Assembly (NCBI GenBank): GCA_051016155.1
Contig: CP136537.1
Span: forward strand, 186,001 to 250,000
From: RCC90-49c sp051016155
GTDB taxonomy: Bacteria > Bacteroidota > Bacteroidia > Cytophagales > Amoebophilaceae
Direction of reading: 5' to 3'
DNA: 64,000 nucleotides
Part shown: positions 26,959 through 38,765 of the stretch, one piece after another
Position numbering within the stretch: the stretch's first letter is position 1
Layout: each line of letters begins with the position of its first letter
Position numbers and translations under genes: made by a program
Notes under the pieces: generated by a model
Seen by the model: only the letters and a program-made list of their open reading frames with translations
Told to the model about the DNA's origin: nothing
The model's database searches: none

Positions 26959-29277
26959 ATGCCCAAGAATCTTGTGATTGTAGAGTCACCTGCCAAAGCC
27001 AAAACCATTGAAGGGTATTTGGGGGCAGACTATAAAGTAGCCTCGTGCAATGGCCACATCAGAGACCTTCCCAAAAGCAGCGAAGCGATTGACGTGGAGC
27101 GCGGTTTTCAGCCTACCTACGAGATCAGCGAAGACAAGAAACACATTGTCAAAGAGCTTAAAGCCCTGGCCAAACAAGCCGATTGTGTCTATCTAGCCAG
27201 CGATGATGACCGCGAAGGAGAGTCTATTTCTTGGCACCTAAAAGAGGCTTTGGCCCTGAATGACGCTAAGACCCGTAGGATTGTCTTTCGGGAAATCACC
27301 AAAAATGCCATTCTCAACGCCCTGCAAAGTCCTAGAGGAATTGACCTGGCCTTGGTAGACTCGCAGCAAGCCCGCAGGGTGCTAGATCGGCTAGTGGGCT
27401 ATGAGTTATCACCTATTCTGTGGAAAAAAATCAAGCGAGGCCTATCTGCCGGCCGCGTGCAGTCCGTGGCCGTGCGCATGGTGGTAGAGCGAGAGCGTGC
27501 CATCTACGCCTTCAAGCCGGTCAGTAGCTTTGTCGTTACTGCGCTGTTTGACCTGGGCAGCGACAAATACCTGCAAGCAGAGCTGCCAGAGCGCTTCAAA
27601 ACTGAAGAAGAAGCCTACCAGTTTTTGGAGCAGTGCCGAGGCGCTGCCTTCTCTATCCAAAACCTGGAAACAAAGGCCGCCAAAAAGTCGCCAGCTCCTC
27701 CCTTTACTACCTCTACTTTGCAGCAAGAGGCCAGCAGAAAGCTAGGCTATTCTGTGACGCGCACGATGGTGCTGGCCCAAAAACTTTACGAAGCAGGTAA
27801 TATCTCTTACATGCGAACCGATTCTGTCAACCTATCCAAAGAGGCAGTGGCAGGCGCGCAAGCAGAAATTCATGCTTCCTACGGCGCAGACTACTTTCAG
27901 CCCAGGGCCTACAAAACCAAGGCAGCCACAGCCCAAGAAGCGCACGAAGCCATTCGGCCTACCGATTTTTCGCAGCGGGAGGTTAGTGACGACAGTGGCG
28001 CGCAGCGGCTCTATGACTTGATCTGGAAGCGGGCCATTGCCTCGCAAATGGCAGACGCACAGCTAGAAAAAACTACGGCTACGATTGCCATCTCCACCAG
28101 CCCCCGCACGCTAGTAGCCAAAGGAGAGGTAATCAAGTTTGAAGGTTTCTTGAAAGTCTACATAGCCTCCCAAGACGAAGACGAGCCGGCTGAGAGTCAA
28201 GGCATGCTGCCCCCTTTGACGATAGGGCAGTTACTGTCCCTTGAGCACATGAAGGCCCGCGAGCGCTTCAGCAAGCCTCCAGCCCGGTACACTGAAGCAA
28301 GCTTAGTCAAGCAGCTCGAAGAACGAGGCATTGGGCGACCTTCTACGTATGCGCCTACCATTGCGACCATTCAAAAGCGTGGCTACATCCTTAAAGAAGA
28401 TAGAGAAGGGCAGGAACGAGCCTATAAGCTGCTGACACTGCAAGCAGATACCCTCCAACGTGCACAGCACGTGGAGGTAGTGGGCACAGAAAAGCAAAAG
28501 CTGTTTCCTACCGACATGGCCATGGTAGTGAATGATTTTTTGGTGGCTCATTTTGCTGATGTGACTGACTATGACTTCACTGCCAAAGTGGAAGAAGAGC
28601 TAGACAGCATTGCGCAAGGAGGCAAAGCTTGGGACCAAATGCTGGCTCAGTTTTACAGTGAGTTTCATCCTAAGGTGACGCAAACTGACCAGCTCGACCG
28701 CACAGCAGTCAGCAGTGAGCGGCTGCTAGGGCAAGACCCCCAAACAGGCCAGCCAGTGAAAGCACGGCTAGGCAAGTACGGGCCTTTGGTGCAGCTAGGA
28801 GAAAGCGAGGGAGAGAAACCTCCTCAGTTTGCCAGTCTGAATCAGGACCAACGCCTAGAAAACATTACGCTAGAAGAGGCACTTAAGCTCTTTGCTTTGC
28901 CCCGCGAGGTAGGTGACTTCGAGGACTACGCTATGGTGGTGAATAGAGGCCGATTTGGGCCTTATGTCAAGCACAATGGCAAGTTCTACAGCCTCAGCAA
29001 AGAAGACGATCCCCTTACGATGGATGCCAATAGGGCAATTGCCCTCATCCAAGCCAAGCGCAAAGCCGATGCCGAAAAGCTCATCAAGTGCTTTGACGAG
29101 CAGCCTGACCTCCAAATCCTGAATGGGAGGTGGGGTCCTTACATCAAGTCTGGCAGCAAGAACGTAAAGATTCCCAAAGAGGTGGAAGACCCCAAGGCCC
29201 TCTCTTTAGAAGCTTGTCTGGAGCTAGTGGCCAACGCACCAGAGAAAAAGGGAAAGCGCTATAAGAAAAAGGGTTAG
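26959..29277 (+). CDS. topA: DNA topoisomerase I
   Basis: Type IA topoisomerase that relaxes negative supercoils. The Toprim domain is at the N-terminus (IVESPAKAKTIEGYLG, then ASDDDREGESISWHL with the acidic metal triad), the active-site Tyr is in ISYMRTDSVNLS (about residue 287), and IGRPSTYAPTIATI is conserved. The C-terminal part has two repeats of the bacteroidete type (RFGPYVKHNGKFYSL, RWGPYIKSGSKNVKIP) in place of Cys4 zinc fingers. Length 772 is normal. The stop overlaps the stop of the convergent ankyrin gene by four bases. Confidence 0.97.
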   Translation: MPKNLVIVESPAKAKTIEGYLGADYKVASCNGHIRDLPKSSEAIDVERGFQPTYEISEDKKHIVKELKALAKQADCVYLASDDDREGESISWHLKEALALNDAKTRRIVFREITKNAILNALQSPRGIDLALVDSQQARRVLDRLVGYELSPILWKKIKRGLSAGRVQSVAVRMVVERERAIYAFKPVSSFVVTALFDLGSDKYLQAELPERFKTEEEAYQFLEQCRGAAFSIQNLETKAAKKSPAPPFTTSTLQQEASRKLGYSVTRTMVLAQKLYEAGNISYMRTDSVNLSKEAVAGAQAEIHASYGADYFQPRAYKTKAATAQEAHEAIRPTDFSQREVSDDSGAQRLYDLIWKRAIASQMADAQLEKTTATIAISTSPRTLVAKGEVIKFEGFLKVYIASQDEDEPAESQGMLPPLTIGQLLSLEHMKARERFSKPPARYTEASLVKQLEERGIGRPSTYAPTIATIQKRGYILKEDREGQERAYKLLTLQADTLQRAQHVEVVGTEKQKLFPTDMAMVVNDFLVAHFADVTDYDFTAKVEEELDSIAQGGKAWDQMLAQFYSEFHPKVTQTDQLDRTAVSSERLLGQDPQTGQPVKARLGKYGPLVQLGESEGEKPPQFASLNQDQRLENITLEEALKLFALPREVGDFEDYAMVVNRGRFGPYVKHNGKFYSLSKEDDPLTMDANRAIALIQAKRKADAEKLIKCFDEQPDLQILNGRWGPYIKSGSKNVKIPKEVEDPKALSLEACLELVANAPEKKGKRYKKKG

Positions 29278-30098
29278 GCAAGATTGACATCTCTTTTTTG
29301 AGCAGCAGTCCTGAATTGGGTCTTTTTCTCCCCGTGCAAATTACTATAAATGCGTTGAAGTTGCTCTCGATATGACTGCATAATTACATTGCCGTTTCCC
29401 TTATTCAGTAAAACTTGTACTATATCAGCAATATCCTCTAAGTCATTTGAGGCTAGGCCACGTACAAAAGACCCAAGAATTTTTCTGAGCGCAACATTAG
29501 TTTTGAGAACATCGTTGCTGTATTTATATGACTCTTGTCCTGTCCCGTCGTCGAGATTGGGATTCGCGCCTGCACCCAGTAGTAGCCTCACTACACTCAT
29601 CTTCCCAGAGTCAATAGCATTGAGCAACGGGCGCTCACCGGCTTGTGGCTGGTCAGGATCTACTTTACAGTCAGACAGTAGATACTTAACAATGTCCTCA
29701 TGTCCGCTTTGTGCAGCTGTGGTCAGAGCAGAGCGGCCATACTTACCCACTGCTTTAGGCGATAGGCCTTGCTGATGTAAGTACTTAAGGAGTAGCAAGC
29801 TGTGTTGAGATTCACTAATAGCCAGTGTATGTAAGGTACGATCGTCACCATTGGGCTTAGCAGCAGTCAAATCAACTTTCTCACCTGCCTTCAGCTTTTT
29901 AATCGCATCTCTGAGGAAGTCATCTTGGATGCCATTGACTATGGCATCATCCAGCGTAATGCTGTTTTTCTCAGGAGTGTTTTCGCCCTCCTCTCCCCCC
30001 TTACCAATCCCCTCATTGCCTCCGCATTGCATGGAGGAGACAATGGATATTAGTAAGGCAATGGCTGCAAGCTTTAAACTGTATCTTTTGTATAACAT
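29274..30098 (-). CDS. Ankyrin-repeat lipoprotein
   Basis: Starting at ATG 30098 the protein has a lipoprotein signal (LAAIALLISIVSSMQC) after a short basic N-terminus. Three to four ankyrin-like units follow in residues 90-200, with the consensus seen in GRSALTTAAQSGHEDIVKYL and ERPLLNAIDSGKMSVVRLLL, GAGANPN. The C-terminal region is helical and ends in RTAAQKRDVNLA. Ankyrin proteins are abundant in host-associated relatives and often bind host proteins; that role is inferred. The frame continues 34 codons upstream through the dispersed repeat and is unlikely to be used. Confidence 0.85.
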   Translation of the reverse strand: MLYKRYSLKLAAIALLISIVSSMQCGGNEGIGKGGEEGENTPEKNSITLDDAIVNGIQDDFLRDAIKKLKAGEKVDLTAAKPNGDDRTLHTLAISESQHSLLLLKYLHQQGLSPKAVGKYGRSALTTAAQSGHEDIVKYLLSDCKVDPDQPQAGERPLLNAIDSGKMSVVRLLLGAGANPNLDDGTGQESYKYSNDVLKTNVALRKILGSFVRGLASNDLEDIADIVQVLLNKGNGNVIMQSYREQLQRIYSNLHGEKKTQFRTAAQKRDVNLA

Positions 30099-30150
30099 AG
30101 TGGATGGTAAGAATATTAAGAAACTCTCCTTACGCGCTCCCTTCTCAGTA

Positions 30151-30256
30151 CGCCTCATTTTGTCATGCTGAGCGCAGCGAAATATCGCTGCGAGGCCCAC
30201 ACCACGTGGAGGTTCCTCGCCAGGCTCGGAATGACAAGGCCACTGCGTAAGATGAG
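30151..30256 (+). repeat. Dispersed TGTCAT/CTCGGAATGACA repeat
   Basis: CGCCTCATTTTGTCATGCTG at the left, CGCTGCGAGGCC, and GCTCGGAATGACAAGGCCAC then TGCGTAAGATGAG at the right. Same ends as the copy at 14958-15063. The segment 30257-30486 upstream of asd shows no convincing gene. Confidence 0.75.
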
Positions 30257-30486
30257 TAAGAAAGAACAGAATACATCAAGGAAATCGTACTAAATTATGA
30301 TTTATAGCAAATAATGAACGAATTTAGTGCCTTCAGCGAGAATTGATGGTCTACCAAGTGCAGGCTGCAGCCGCGAAGTTTCTTCCCTGTCTTCAGATAA
30401 TTGGCTAATAGCAAATATAAAAGTCTGTATAACTCAATGATAAAGTTAACTGAAATTGAGCCAACTTTTAATCCATCCCAACGCTT

Positions 30487-31476
30487 ATGCAACTAGCCCT
30501 GATAGGAGCCACTGGCCTGGTTGGCCAAACAGTCTTGCGCGTATTGGAAGAACGCCACTTTCCTGTACAAAAGCTGCTGCCAGTCGCCTCTGCCAGTGCT
30601 GCAGGCAGGCCACTTACCTGGGTAGGAAAGCCCTACACCCTCCTAAGCCTAGAAGCTGCGCTAGCAGCCCGTCCTACACTAGCCATCTTTGCTGCTGGCG
30701 CAGAAGTGTCGCAGGCATGGGCACCTCGTTTTGCTGCTTCAGGCACCACTGTGATTGACAACTCCACCGCTTGGCGGATGCATCCAGCGTATCCATTGAT
30801 CGTCCCGGAGGTGAATGGACACCAGCTGTGTGTCCAAGACAAGCTCATTGCCAATCCCAACTGCTCTACCATCCAGCTCGTCATGGCCTTGGCCCCTTTG
30901 CATCAGCGCTATGGCCTGCGGCGCCTGATGATCAATACTTACCAAGCAGTGACAGGCAGTGGCCAAGCAGCAGTTAACCAGCTGATGGCAGAACGGCAAG
31001 GACATACTCCTGCCGTTCGTACTTATCCACATGCTATTGACCTCAACGTACTGCCGCATATCGACGATTTTGCAGAAGATGGTTCCACCAAAGAAGAGCG
31101 CAAGTTGGTGAATGAGACCCAGAAAATACTAGGCGACAACACGATCCGCGTGACGGCCACTGCCGTGCGGGTACCTGTGATGGGGGGGCACTCATTGGCA
31201 GTTAATGCAGAGCTGGGGCACGACTTTGACCTTCATGAGGTTGTACAGCTCCTTAGCCAAGCGCCAGGCGTGGTTGTACAAAATGACTTTGCGCAGCACC
31301 AATACCCTATGCCTATCCATGCACAACACAAGGATGAAGTATTCGTAGGCCGCATTCGGAGAGATCACTCCCAGCCCAACACCCTGCATATGTGGATCGT
31401 GGCTGATAATTTGCGCAAAGGAGCTGCTACCAATGCTGTGCAGATTGCAGAGCAAGTCAGCAAGCTGATTGATTAG
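30487..31476 (+). CDS. asd: Aspartate-semialdehyde dehydrogenase
   Basis: NADPH-dependent enzyme that makes aspartate semialdehyde, the branch point to lysine/diaminopimelate and threonine. The nucleotide-binding loop GATGLVGQ is at the N-terminus, the catalytic Cys is in NPNCSTIQ (about residue 123), and the later active-site region PVMGGHSLAVN with the catalytic His is intact. Length 329 is normal. dapA lies 8 kb downstream, and together they indicate that diaminopimelate synthesis is partly kept. Confidence 0.96.
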   Translation: MQLALIGATGLVGQTVLRVLEERHFPVQKLLPVASASAAGRPLTWVGKPYTLLSLEAALAARPTLAIFAAGAEVSQAWAPRFAASGTTVIDNSTAWRMHPAYPLIVPEVNGHQLCVQDKLIANPNCSTIQLVMALAPLHQRYGLRRLMINTYQAVTGSGQAAVNQLMAERQGHTPAVRTYPHAIDLNVLPHIDDFAEDGSTKEERKLVNETQKILGDNTIRVTATAVRVPVMGGHSLAVNAELGHDFDLHEVVQLLSQAPGVVVQNDFAQHQYPMPIHAQHKDEVFVGRIRRDHSQPNTLHMWIVADNLRKGAATNAVQIAEQVSKLID

Positions 31477-31604
31477 GTCATTTGTTTATTGGGTTATTTG
31501 CTCATTGATTAAGTCATTTTGTAATAGTCTTGCTACATCAAAGAAATAATCCATTGTATGAAAAAAGTACTACTTGTTTCCTCACCCTAAATGTTTTAAG
31601 CATC

Positions 31605-32193
31605 ATGCCAACCTCTACTAGTTGGGCACTAGGCTTTCAGCAAGCACTGCTATCAGACGAAGTGTTCAGCGCAATGAAAGCAGCGAAGACTTTCAATGAG
31701 CATTCGCCTGTAGCAAGAGAGCGCCTGCGGCTGCTCACTATTCAACACGTTGATTTTGAAGGCGATACACACACAGGCCACTTGGTGGTGCTGGATGCTT
31801 GCGCAGATGCCGCCCTGGCCATCTTTCAATCTCTTTACGAAATGAAATTTCCTATTCAAAAAGCACGACTGATGCACCACTATCAAGGCAATGACGAGCT
31901 GGCCACTGCCGATAACAACACTTCGTGCTACAACTGTCGCGTTACAGGGGGAGCACTTCCATTTCACTTCATGCCTATGGTACTGCTATTGATATCAATC
32001 CTTGGTTGAATCCTTTTGTACGCATCAATGAAGCGCAAGGAACTGCTACTTATGAACCCGTTGAAGGGGTCCAATATGCCAATCGGCAAGGAGGCAAGCG
32101 CACCCGAGGCATGGCTGAGACCGTAGTGGCCTTGTTCGTGCAGCATGGCTTTAACGTCTGGGGGGGGTAACTGGAATTCTATGGTAAAAAAAA
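31605..32193 (+). pseudogene. M15-type peptidase, frameshifted and cut by IS
   Basis: From ATG 31605 the frame encodes a D,D/L,D-peptidase-like protein (VanY/M15 type) up to NNTSCYNCRVTGG. The frame then shifts at a run of five G (about 31945-31950), and the next frame gives the metal site SLHAYGTAIDINPW, with the His and Asp zinc ligands. Near 32160 a run of eight G shifts it again, away from what would read WGGNWNSM. The IS481-type element begins at 32194, so the final HxE/DxHF-type region is missing. Both shifts lie in G runs and could be sequencing errors, but the loss of the C-terminal zinc ligand by the IS does not depend on them. Confidence 0.75.
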
Positions 32194-33382
32194 TGTAGTA
32201 GTTGAAATTTAATCTGACATTGGTTAAATTGTACAACAACTAAAACTACTACAATCATGAACTTAAACCAGAAGATTATCAAACCTAAAATTGGACTGCT
32301 TGAACTCGCTAAGAGCCTGGGCAACATCTCGGCTGCTTGCAAAACCATGGGGTACAGTCGAGACAGCTACTATCGTTTTAAAGAGCTCTTTGAGACAGGT
32401 GGACAAGAAGCATTGCTAGAGATCAGCCGAAAAAAGCCTATCCTGGCTAATAGAGTAGAGCCCTCTGTTGAAAAGGCGGTCGTTCAGATGGCTACTGACT
32501 TTCCTGCTTACGGACAACTTAGAGTCGCTAATGAGCTCAAAAAGCAAGGTATTATCGTTTCCCCTGGGGGCGTTCGCTCTATTTGGCTCCGAAATGACTT
32601 GAATAATATCAAAAAGAGACTTCAGGCCTTAGAAGCTAAGATGGTACAAGAAGGCCTTGTGCTCACTGAGAGTCAGCTCCAGGCCATGGAGAAGCATCAG
32701 CGTGATAAGGAAGCTCATGGAGAGATCGATACGGAGCATCCAGGCTATTTAGGCTGCCAGGATACCTACTATGTAGGACACTTCAAAGGTATTGGCAAGG
32801 TCTATGGTCAAGTCTACATTGACGCCTACACGCGTGTAGCAGATTGCAAGCTCTACAATGAGAAGACAGCGATAACGAGCGCTGATATGCTCAATGACCG
32901 CGTGCTCCCTTGGTATGAACAGCAAGGGGTGCCTATCTTACGTATCCTAACAGATCGAGGAACAGAGTACAAAGGCAAACTGGAGAACCATGCCTATGAG
33001 TTGTTCCTATCAGTCGAGGGGATAAGTCATAGCATGAGGCGGGCGTATTCTCCACAGAGCAATGGAATATGCGAGCGATTCAACAGGACGATGAAGCAGG
33101 AGTTCTTTGATTGTGCCATGGGCAAGAAGATATATAGGAGTGTAGAGGAGTTACAGACGGACTTGGATGTATGGTTAGCTTATTACAACGGGGAGCGTCC
33201 GCATAGTGGACGTTATTGTTATGGGAAGACGCCGTTGGCTACGTTGCTCTCAAGTAAGCACCTGAGTGTGGAGAAGCATAATGAGATGATGCACCTGAAG
33301 GGCAGCTCAGACAGTTATGAGTTAGCAGACGCTAGAGCTAACTAAAATTATCTACTTGTCAGATTAAATACTGACTATTACA
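32194..33382 (+). mobile_element. IS481-type insertion sequence
   Basis: A complete element of 1189 bases. The 27-bp terminal inverted repeats start TGTA(G/A)TAGT and share ATTTAATCTGACA (32194-32220 and 33356-33382). The single transposase gene is intact. A target duplication is not clear, because the left flank is a run of A and the right flank is AATAATG. The left end truncates the M15 peptidase gene. The right end supplies the last codon (Leu) and the stop of yoeB on the other strand. Confidence 0.85.
32257..33345 (+). CDS. IS481-family transposase
   Basis: A DDE transposase of 362 residues. The N-terminal helix-turn-helix region contains [20 protein letters not shown]. The catalytic core has Asp in [15 protein letters not shown], Asp in [12 protein letters not shown] and Glu in [16 protein letters not shown], each in the expected order and spacing. 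It fills the IS between the inverted repeats and has no frameshift, so it may be active. Confidence 0.92.
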   Translation: MNLNQKIIKPKIGLLELAKSLGNISAACKTMGYSRDSYYRFKELFETGGQEALLEISRKKPILANRVEPSVEKAVVQMATDFPAYGQLRVANELKKQGIIVSPGGVRSIWLRNDLNNIKKRLQALEAKMVQEGLVLTESQLQAMEKHQRDKEAHGEIDTEHPGYLGCQDTYYVGHFKGIGKVYGQVYIDAYTRVADCKLYNEKTAITSADMLNDRVLPWYEQQGVPILRILTDRGTEYKGKLENHAYELFLSVEGISHSMRRAYSPQSNGICERFNRTMKQEFFDCAMGKKIYRSVEELQTDLDVWLAYYNGERPHSGRYCYGKTPLATLLSSKHLSVEKHNEMMHLKGSSDSYELADARAN

Positions 33383-33635
33383 AATAATGATACCTGCACG
33401 CCAGCACCTGGATTCTACCTTCGAAGACGCGATAGACCAGTCGGTGGGTTCGGTCAATGCGCCTGGACCAATAGCCCTGCAAGTCGCCTCGCAAGGGTTC
33501 AGGCTTGCCTATGCCTGCAAAGGGTGTGCGCATGATTTCTTTCAGCAATTGATGAATTCTTTTGAGCTGTTTGCGGTCTTGCTCTTGCCAATAACGGTAG
33601 TCTTCAAAAGAGGCTGCTGAAAACTCAATGTTCAT
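33378..33635 (-). CDS. yoeB: YoeB-type mRNA interferase toxin
   Basis: An 85-residue RelE-fold ribosome-dependent mRNA endonuclease. It has the family pattern FEDYRYWQEQDRKQLKRI, PEPLRGDLQGYWSRRID (Glu and Arg of the active site) and the C-terminal catalytic CRYHY. E. coli YoeB ends at RYHY; here one extra Leu and the TAA come from the inverted repeat of the adjacent IS. The start overlaps the stop of the antitoxin by four bases (ATGA). It looks functional. Confidence 0.92.
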   Translation of the reverse strand: MNIEFSAASFEDYRYWQEQDRKQLKRIHQLLKEIMRTPFAGIGKPEPLRGDLQGYWSRRIDRTHRLVYRVFEGRIQVLACRYHYL

Positions 33636-33892
33636 TCTGCCAGTGCTGAGAGAGGTACTCGTTTAGAAAACCCTTGCTCCAGCTGCTGCTTGCTTTGGAG
33701 CAAATGTGCTGCATTGGCCGCATTGCTGAATAGGTACAAGGTTTCTTGCATGGCGTTGTAGTCTTCTAAAGAAAGCACAACCATGTCTTCGCCTCTTTGC
33801 CGCTTCACTACCATAGGCTCATGGTTGTCAGCTACCTTTTGCAAGCTTGTTTTAAGGGTTTCTCTGAAAGTGCTTAAGGCCAGTGTTTCCAT
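33632..33892 (-). CDS. yefM: YefM/Phd-type antitoxin
   Basis: Start at ATG 33892 gives the classical METLALSTFRETLKTSLQKV N-terminal DNA-binding fold, then RQRGEDMVVLSLEDYNAMQETLYL as in YefM. The C-terminal tail binds the toxin. It precedes and overlaps yoeB, and the complex is expected to repress its own promoter. The frame continues 44 codons upstream but without conserved sequence. Confidence 0.92.
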   Translation of the reverse strand: METLALSTFRETLKTSLQKVADNHEPMVVKRQRGEDMVVLSLEDYNAMQETLYLFSNAANAAHLLQSKQQLEQGFSKRVPLSALAE

Positions 33893-34170
33893 AGTTATTT
33901 CTTTCTCTTTCCACGAAGATAAGCACTGCCCACCGTAGAACCCAGTTTTTCGTACCATTTTTTGTACAATGTTTTTCAGAGCGTAGCAGGTGCATAGGTC
34001 TGTTGGATTAGCAAAAGAAACCAAAGCAGCTCATATTTGGATCGGCTATCCTGACAGATACGGCTGGATCCCAATCACAAAATCAGCAAATCACCCATTC
34101 ACCCAACGCATTCAATCACTTGATAACTCAAATAAACGAATGATCAAATAATCTAATGATCAAATAAACA

Positions 34171-34983
34171 ATGGACTTCCCCCCTCATGAACGACCGATC
34201 GGTATCTTTGACAGTGGCATCGGTGGCCTCACTGTGGCTCGAGCCGTTAAAAGGGAGCTACCCCACGAGTCTATTGTCTATTTTGGAGACACTGCCCACC
34301 TCCCCTATGGCGACAAGTCCATGGCGACGATCCAAGCCCGAGCACTCAAGATAAGTGACTTACTTCTGCAAAAGCACTGCAAAGTCATTCTCATGGCTTG
34401 CAACTCTGCTTCAGCAGCAGCCTACGACGCCGTCCAGGCCCATGTAGGCCAGCAAGCCACTGTCTTGAACGTCATTGATCCGATGATTGACTACATAGGA
34501 AAACACTTCAAGCAGCAGACCATTGGCTTGATTGGTACCCAGCAGACCGTGCAATCAGGCATTTACCAAAAAAAAGTCCAGGCCTTGCATCAGGGCATTG
34601 TGCTCCAGGCTTTGGCTACCCCCCTCCTAGCCCCCATGATCGAAGCAGGATTTACACAAGGGCCCATCAGCCAAGAAGTGATCCATAACTATCTGCAGGC
34701 ACCTGCCCTGCAGTCGATCCGAGCACTCATTCTGGGGTGTACGCACTATCCAGTCATCAAAGTCCAATTACAAGCCTTTTATCAGCAACAAGTAGCTGTA
34801 GTAGATGCTACAACTATCACTGCCCAGTTCCTCAAGGACTTTCTGGCGCAGCGCCAACTGCTCAGCACCACCAAAAAGGGGGAAGACCATTTTTGGGTCT
34901 CTGACCTCACCCAAAATTTTGTACAAGCTACCCGCCTTTTCTTTGCTCAGCCAGTGCGCCTAGAGTTGTTTCCTGCTGATTGA
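34171..34983 (+). CDS. murI: Glutamate racemase
   Basis: Makes D-glutamate for peptidoglycan. The two catalytic Cys regions are present: ACNSASAAA (about residue 75) and ILGCTHYPVI (about residue 190). The N-terminal GIFDSGIGGLTVARAV and YFGDTAHLPYGDKS match the family. Length 270 is normal. It lies between an inverted TGATT-type repeat (34070-34160) and a longer intergenic repeat (35048). Confidence 0.96.
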   Translation: MDFPPHERPIGIFDSGIGGLTVARAVKRELPHESIVYFGDTAHLPYGDKSMATIQARALKISDLLLQKHCKVILMACNSASAAAYDAVQAHVGQQATVLNVIDPMIDYIGKHFKQQTIGLIGTQQTVQSGIYQKKVQALHQGIVLQALATPLLAPMIEAGFTQGPISQEVIHNYLQAPALQSIRALILGCTHYPVIKVQLQAFYQQQVAVVDATTITAQFLKDFLAQRQLLSTTKKGEDHFWVSDLTQNFVQATRLFFAQPVRLELFPAD

Positions 34984-35047
34984 AGCAGAGGATGGTTGCA
35001 AGATTTTTTGATTGATTAACCCCTCTCACACCAATCTGGCACAATAG

Positions 35048-35166
35048 GAGGCTGTTGCAAAACAGATTGAACTATGACACTGAGCTCTTAAAATAGGCTG
35101 TCTTGGGGGCTAGCAAGGTTTTTTAAATCGCTCAATCACCAAATCACTCAATAATGCAATGATCTG
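35048..35166 (+). repeat. TGTTGCAAAA-family intergenic repeat
   Basis: GAGGCTGTTGCAAAACAGAT at the left, TTAAAATAGGCTGTCTTGGG and AGGTTTTTTAAATC in the middle, and TCACTCAATAATGCAATGAT at the right. One of the fullest copies, about 120 bases. Confidence 0.8.
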
Positions 35167-35257
35167 AATAGGAGTCCGCAATCGAAGAAAACTCCCAACA
35201 CAACGTGCAAATCTCTCCTTGTTTGACTAGCTTTGCGTCTTTACGTGCCGCAAAAGC

Positions 35258-36052
35258 GTGGCACCAATAGCATACATAACCATCACGCCTGTGCTCTTCC
35301 AATCTTTATTGTTGTTTCTTTCAGCCTTCCTTGGAGGCTTAGTTGTACTCTTAGTCTGCCCACCAGGGCCTAATACTTTCAAATTCTTGCTGCTCTTTAC
35401 AGGAGGCTACCTGTTTGCGATCACCGTGCTACACATCTTGCCAGACCTCTTTGCGCTGCATCACTCTTCCCAGCTCGTAGGGTTGTACATTTTGATAGGC
35501 TTCTTCTTACAGTTGCTGCTAGAGCTTTTTAGTGGAGGACTAGAGCATGGCCACCTACATGATTGCTCTTCAGCTGCCTCTTCCCACCACCTGGCTCCTT
35601 TGACCCTGCTGTTAGCCATGTGTGTCCATGCTTTCTTTGACGGTGTCATTCTGAGTGATATTACCCCAGCAGCCCATCACCACCACCACGGCCATAGCCA
35701 TGGCGCTGAGGGACTCTTGTTAGGCATTTTACTCCACAAAATACCAGTTGCTTTTGCTTTGGCCAGTGTATTGGGCAAGCTCGTAGCGCACAGAAGCACA
35801 GCCATCATCTACTTAAGCATTTTTGCCCTGGCTTCTCCACTGGGGCTGTGGTGTAGCCACTACTGTGCGGAGCAAAACTGGCTATCAGCGCATGGATTCG
35901 TCGCTTTGATGGCAATGGCCAGTGGTGGATTGCTACACATTGCTACCACCATTTTCTTTGAGTCGAGCCCAGGCCACCACGTGAACATCCACAAGTTCAT
36001 GGCTAGTCTGGCAGGTGCTAGTCTGGCTGTTGTGCTAGAAATGGCGATGTGA
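35258..36052 (+). CDS. ZIP-family metal transporter
   Basis: An inner-membrane protein of 264 residues with about eight hydrophobic segments. Helix four has the ZIP metal pattern MCVHAFFDGVIL (H..xD) and helix five ILLHKIPVAFALASV (HKIP). A His-rich loop (HHHHHGHSHG type, about residues 138-148) lies between them, as in zinc transporters. The start may be GTG 35258. The likely substrate is zinc or another divalent metal; direction follows the family (uptake). Confidence 0.9.
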   Translation: MAPIAYITITPVLFQSLLLFLSAFLGGLVVLLVCPPGPNTFKFLLLFTGGYLFAITVLHILPDLFALHHSSQLVGLYILIGFFLQLLLELFSGGLEHGHLHDCSSAASSHHLAPLTLLLAMCVHAFFDGVILSDITPAAHHHHHGHSHGAEGLLLGILLHKIPVAFALASVLGKLVAHRSTAIIYLSIFALASPLGLWCSHYCAEQNWLSAHGFVALMAMASGGLLHIATTIFFESSPGHHVNIHKFMASLAGASLAVVLEMAM

Positions 36053-36099
36053 AAGCCCTTGCAGCTCTGATCCTCCAGCTTAAGCCATGGTCACCATAT

Positions 36100-36345
36100 A
36101 ATGAGTTGCCCCTTAACAACCCAAATCATACTTCTTTTTGTAGCTATATGGCCTGTTTTGTAGATAAAACATGGTTATTGTTCTGTTTTTTGTATCTAAG
36201 CAGCGTCAGCTTTTCAAGCGGCAGAATATAAAATATTCCTCTGTTTGAGATCGCCCGAAGGACGGTCGAGTTAGGAATATTTTAGGCCGAGAGCGCCAGA
36301 AAAGGTAGCTGTGTGCCCTCGGGGGAGCTTTTTGGCGATACAAAC
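36100..36345 (+). repeat. Long intergenic element, copy 1
   Basis: Shared blocks with 50873-51176: CCTTAACAAC, TAGCTATATGGCCT, GCAGCG(T)AGCTTTTCAAGCGG, ATAAAATATTCCTCTGTTTG, CGCCCGAAGG, TTTTAGGCCGAGAGCG, AGAAAAGGTAGCTG and GTGCCCTC then a G-rich, T-rich end. The conservation of internal blocks and the terminator-like end in the other copy suggest a small RNA or a mobile palindromic element. Confidence 0.65.
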
Positions 36346-36467
36346 AAGTAGCTCTCCGAAGGAAAAATACCTATTGAGCTCCTTTAATGACACACGAACG
36401 AGTATTGTTAAGGGATAACTAAATTAGCTTAGATGAGGGTATGATCAGCCTTACCTAATACACCATG

Positions 36468-38603
<2,136 letters not shown>

Positions 38604-38648
38604 CAGTATTTGCTCTGCGCAAAAAGCATCCCCATGTTTGCATAAGAC

Positions 38649-38765
38649 GAGGGCGTTGAAAAATAGGCCCAGCTATGACCCTAGACTTTTAAAATCGACT
38701 TTCTCAGGCACCAGAGAGTTTTTTAAATCATTCAATCACCAAATCACTCAATAATGCAATGGTCT
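38649..38765 (+). repeat. TGTTGCAAAA-family repeat reaching a start codon
   Basis: GAGGGCGTTGAAAAATAGGC at the left, AGAGTTTTTTAAATCATTCA and CACTCAATAATGCAATGG at the right. The final ATGCAATGG contains the ATG of the next gene (38754), so the repeat end overlaps a coding start. Confidence 0.75.

Noticed and set aside
30295..30492. 65-codon minus-strand frame upstream of asd
   Set aside because: No family resemblance, no start signal and a low-complexity composition; it overlaps the start of asd. It might be an old transposase fragment but cannot be supported.
36100..36345. 6S or other known structural RNA in the long intergenic element
   Set aside because: Multiple copies per window and no match to the known secondary structure that I could recognise; listed only as a repeat and possible small RNA.
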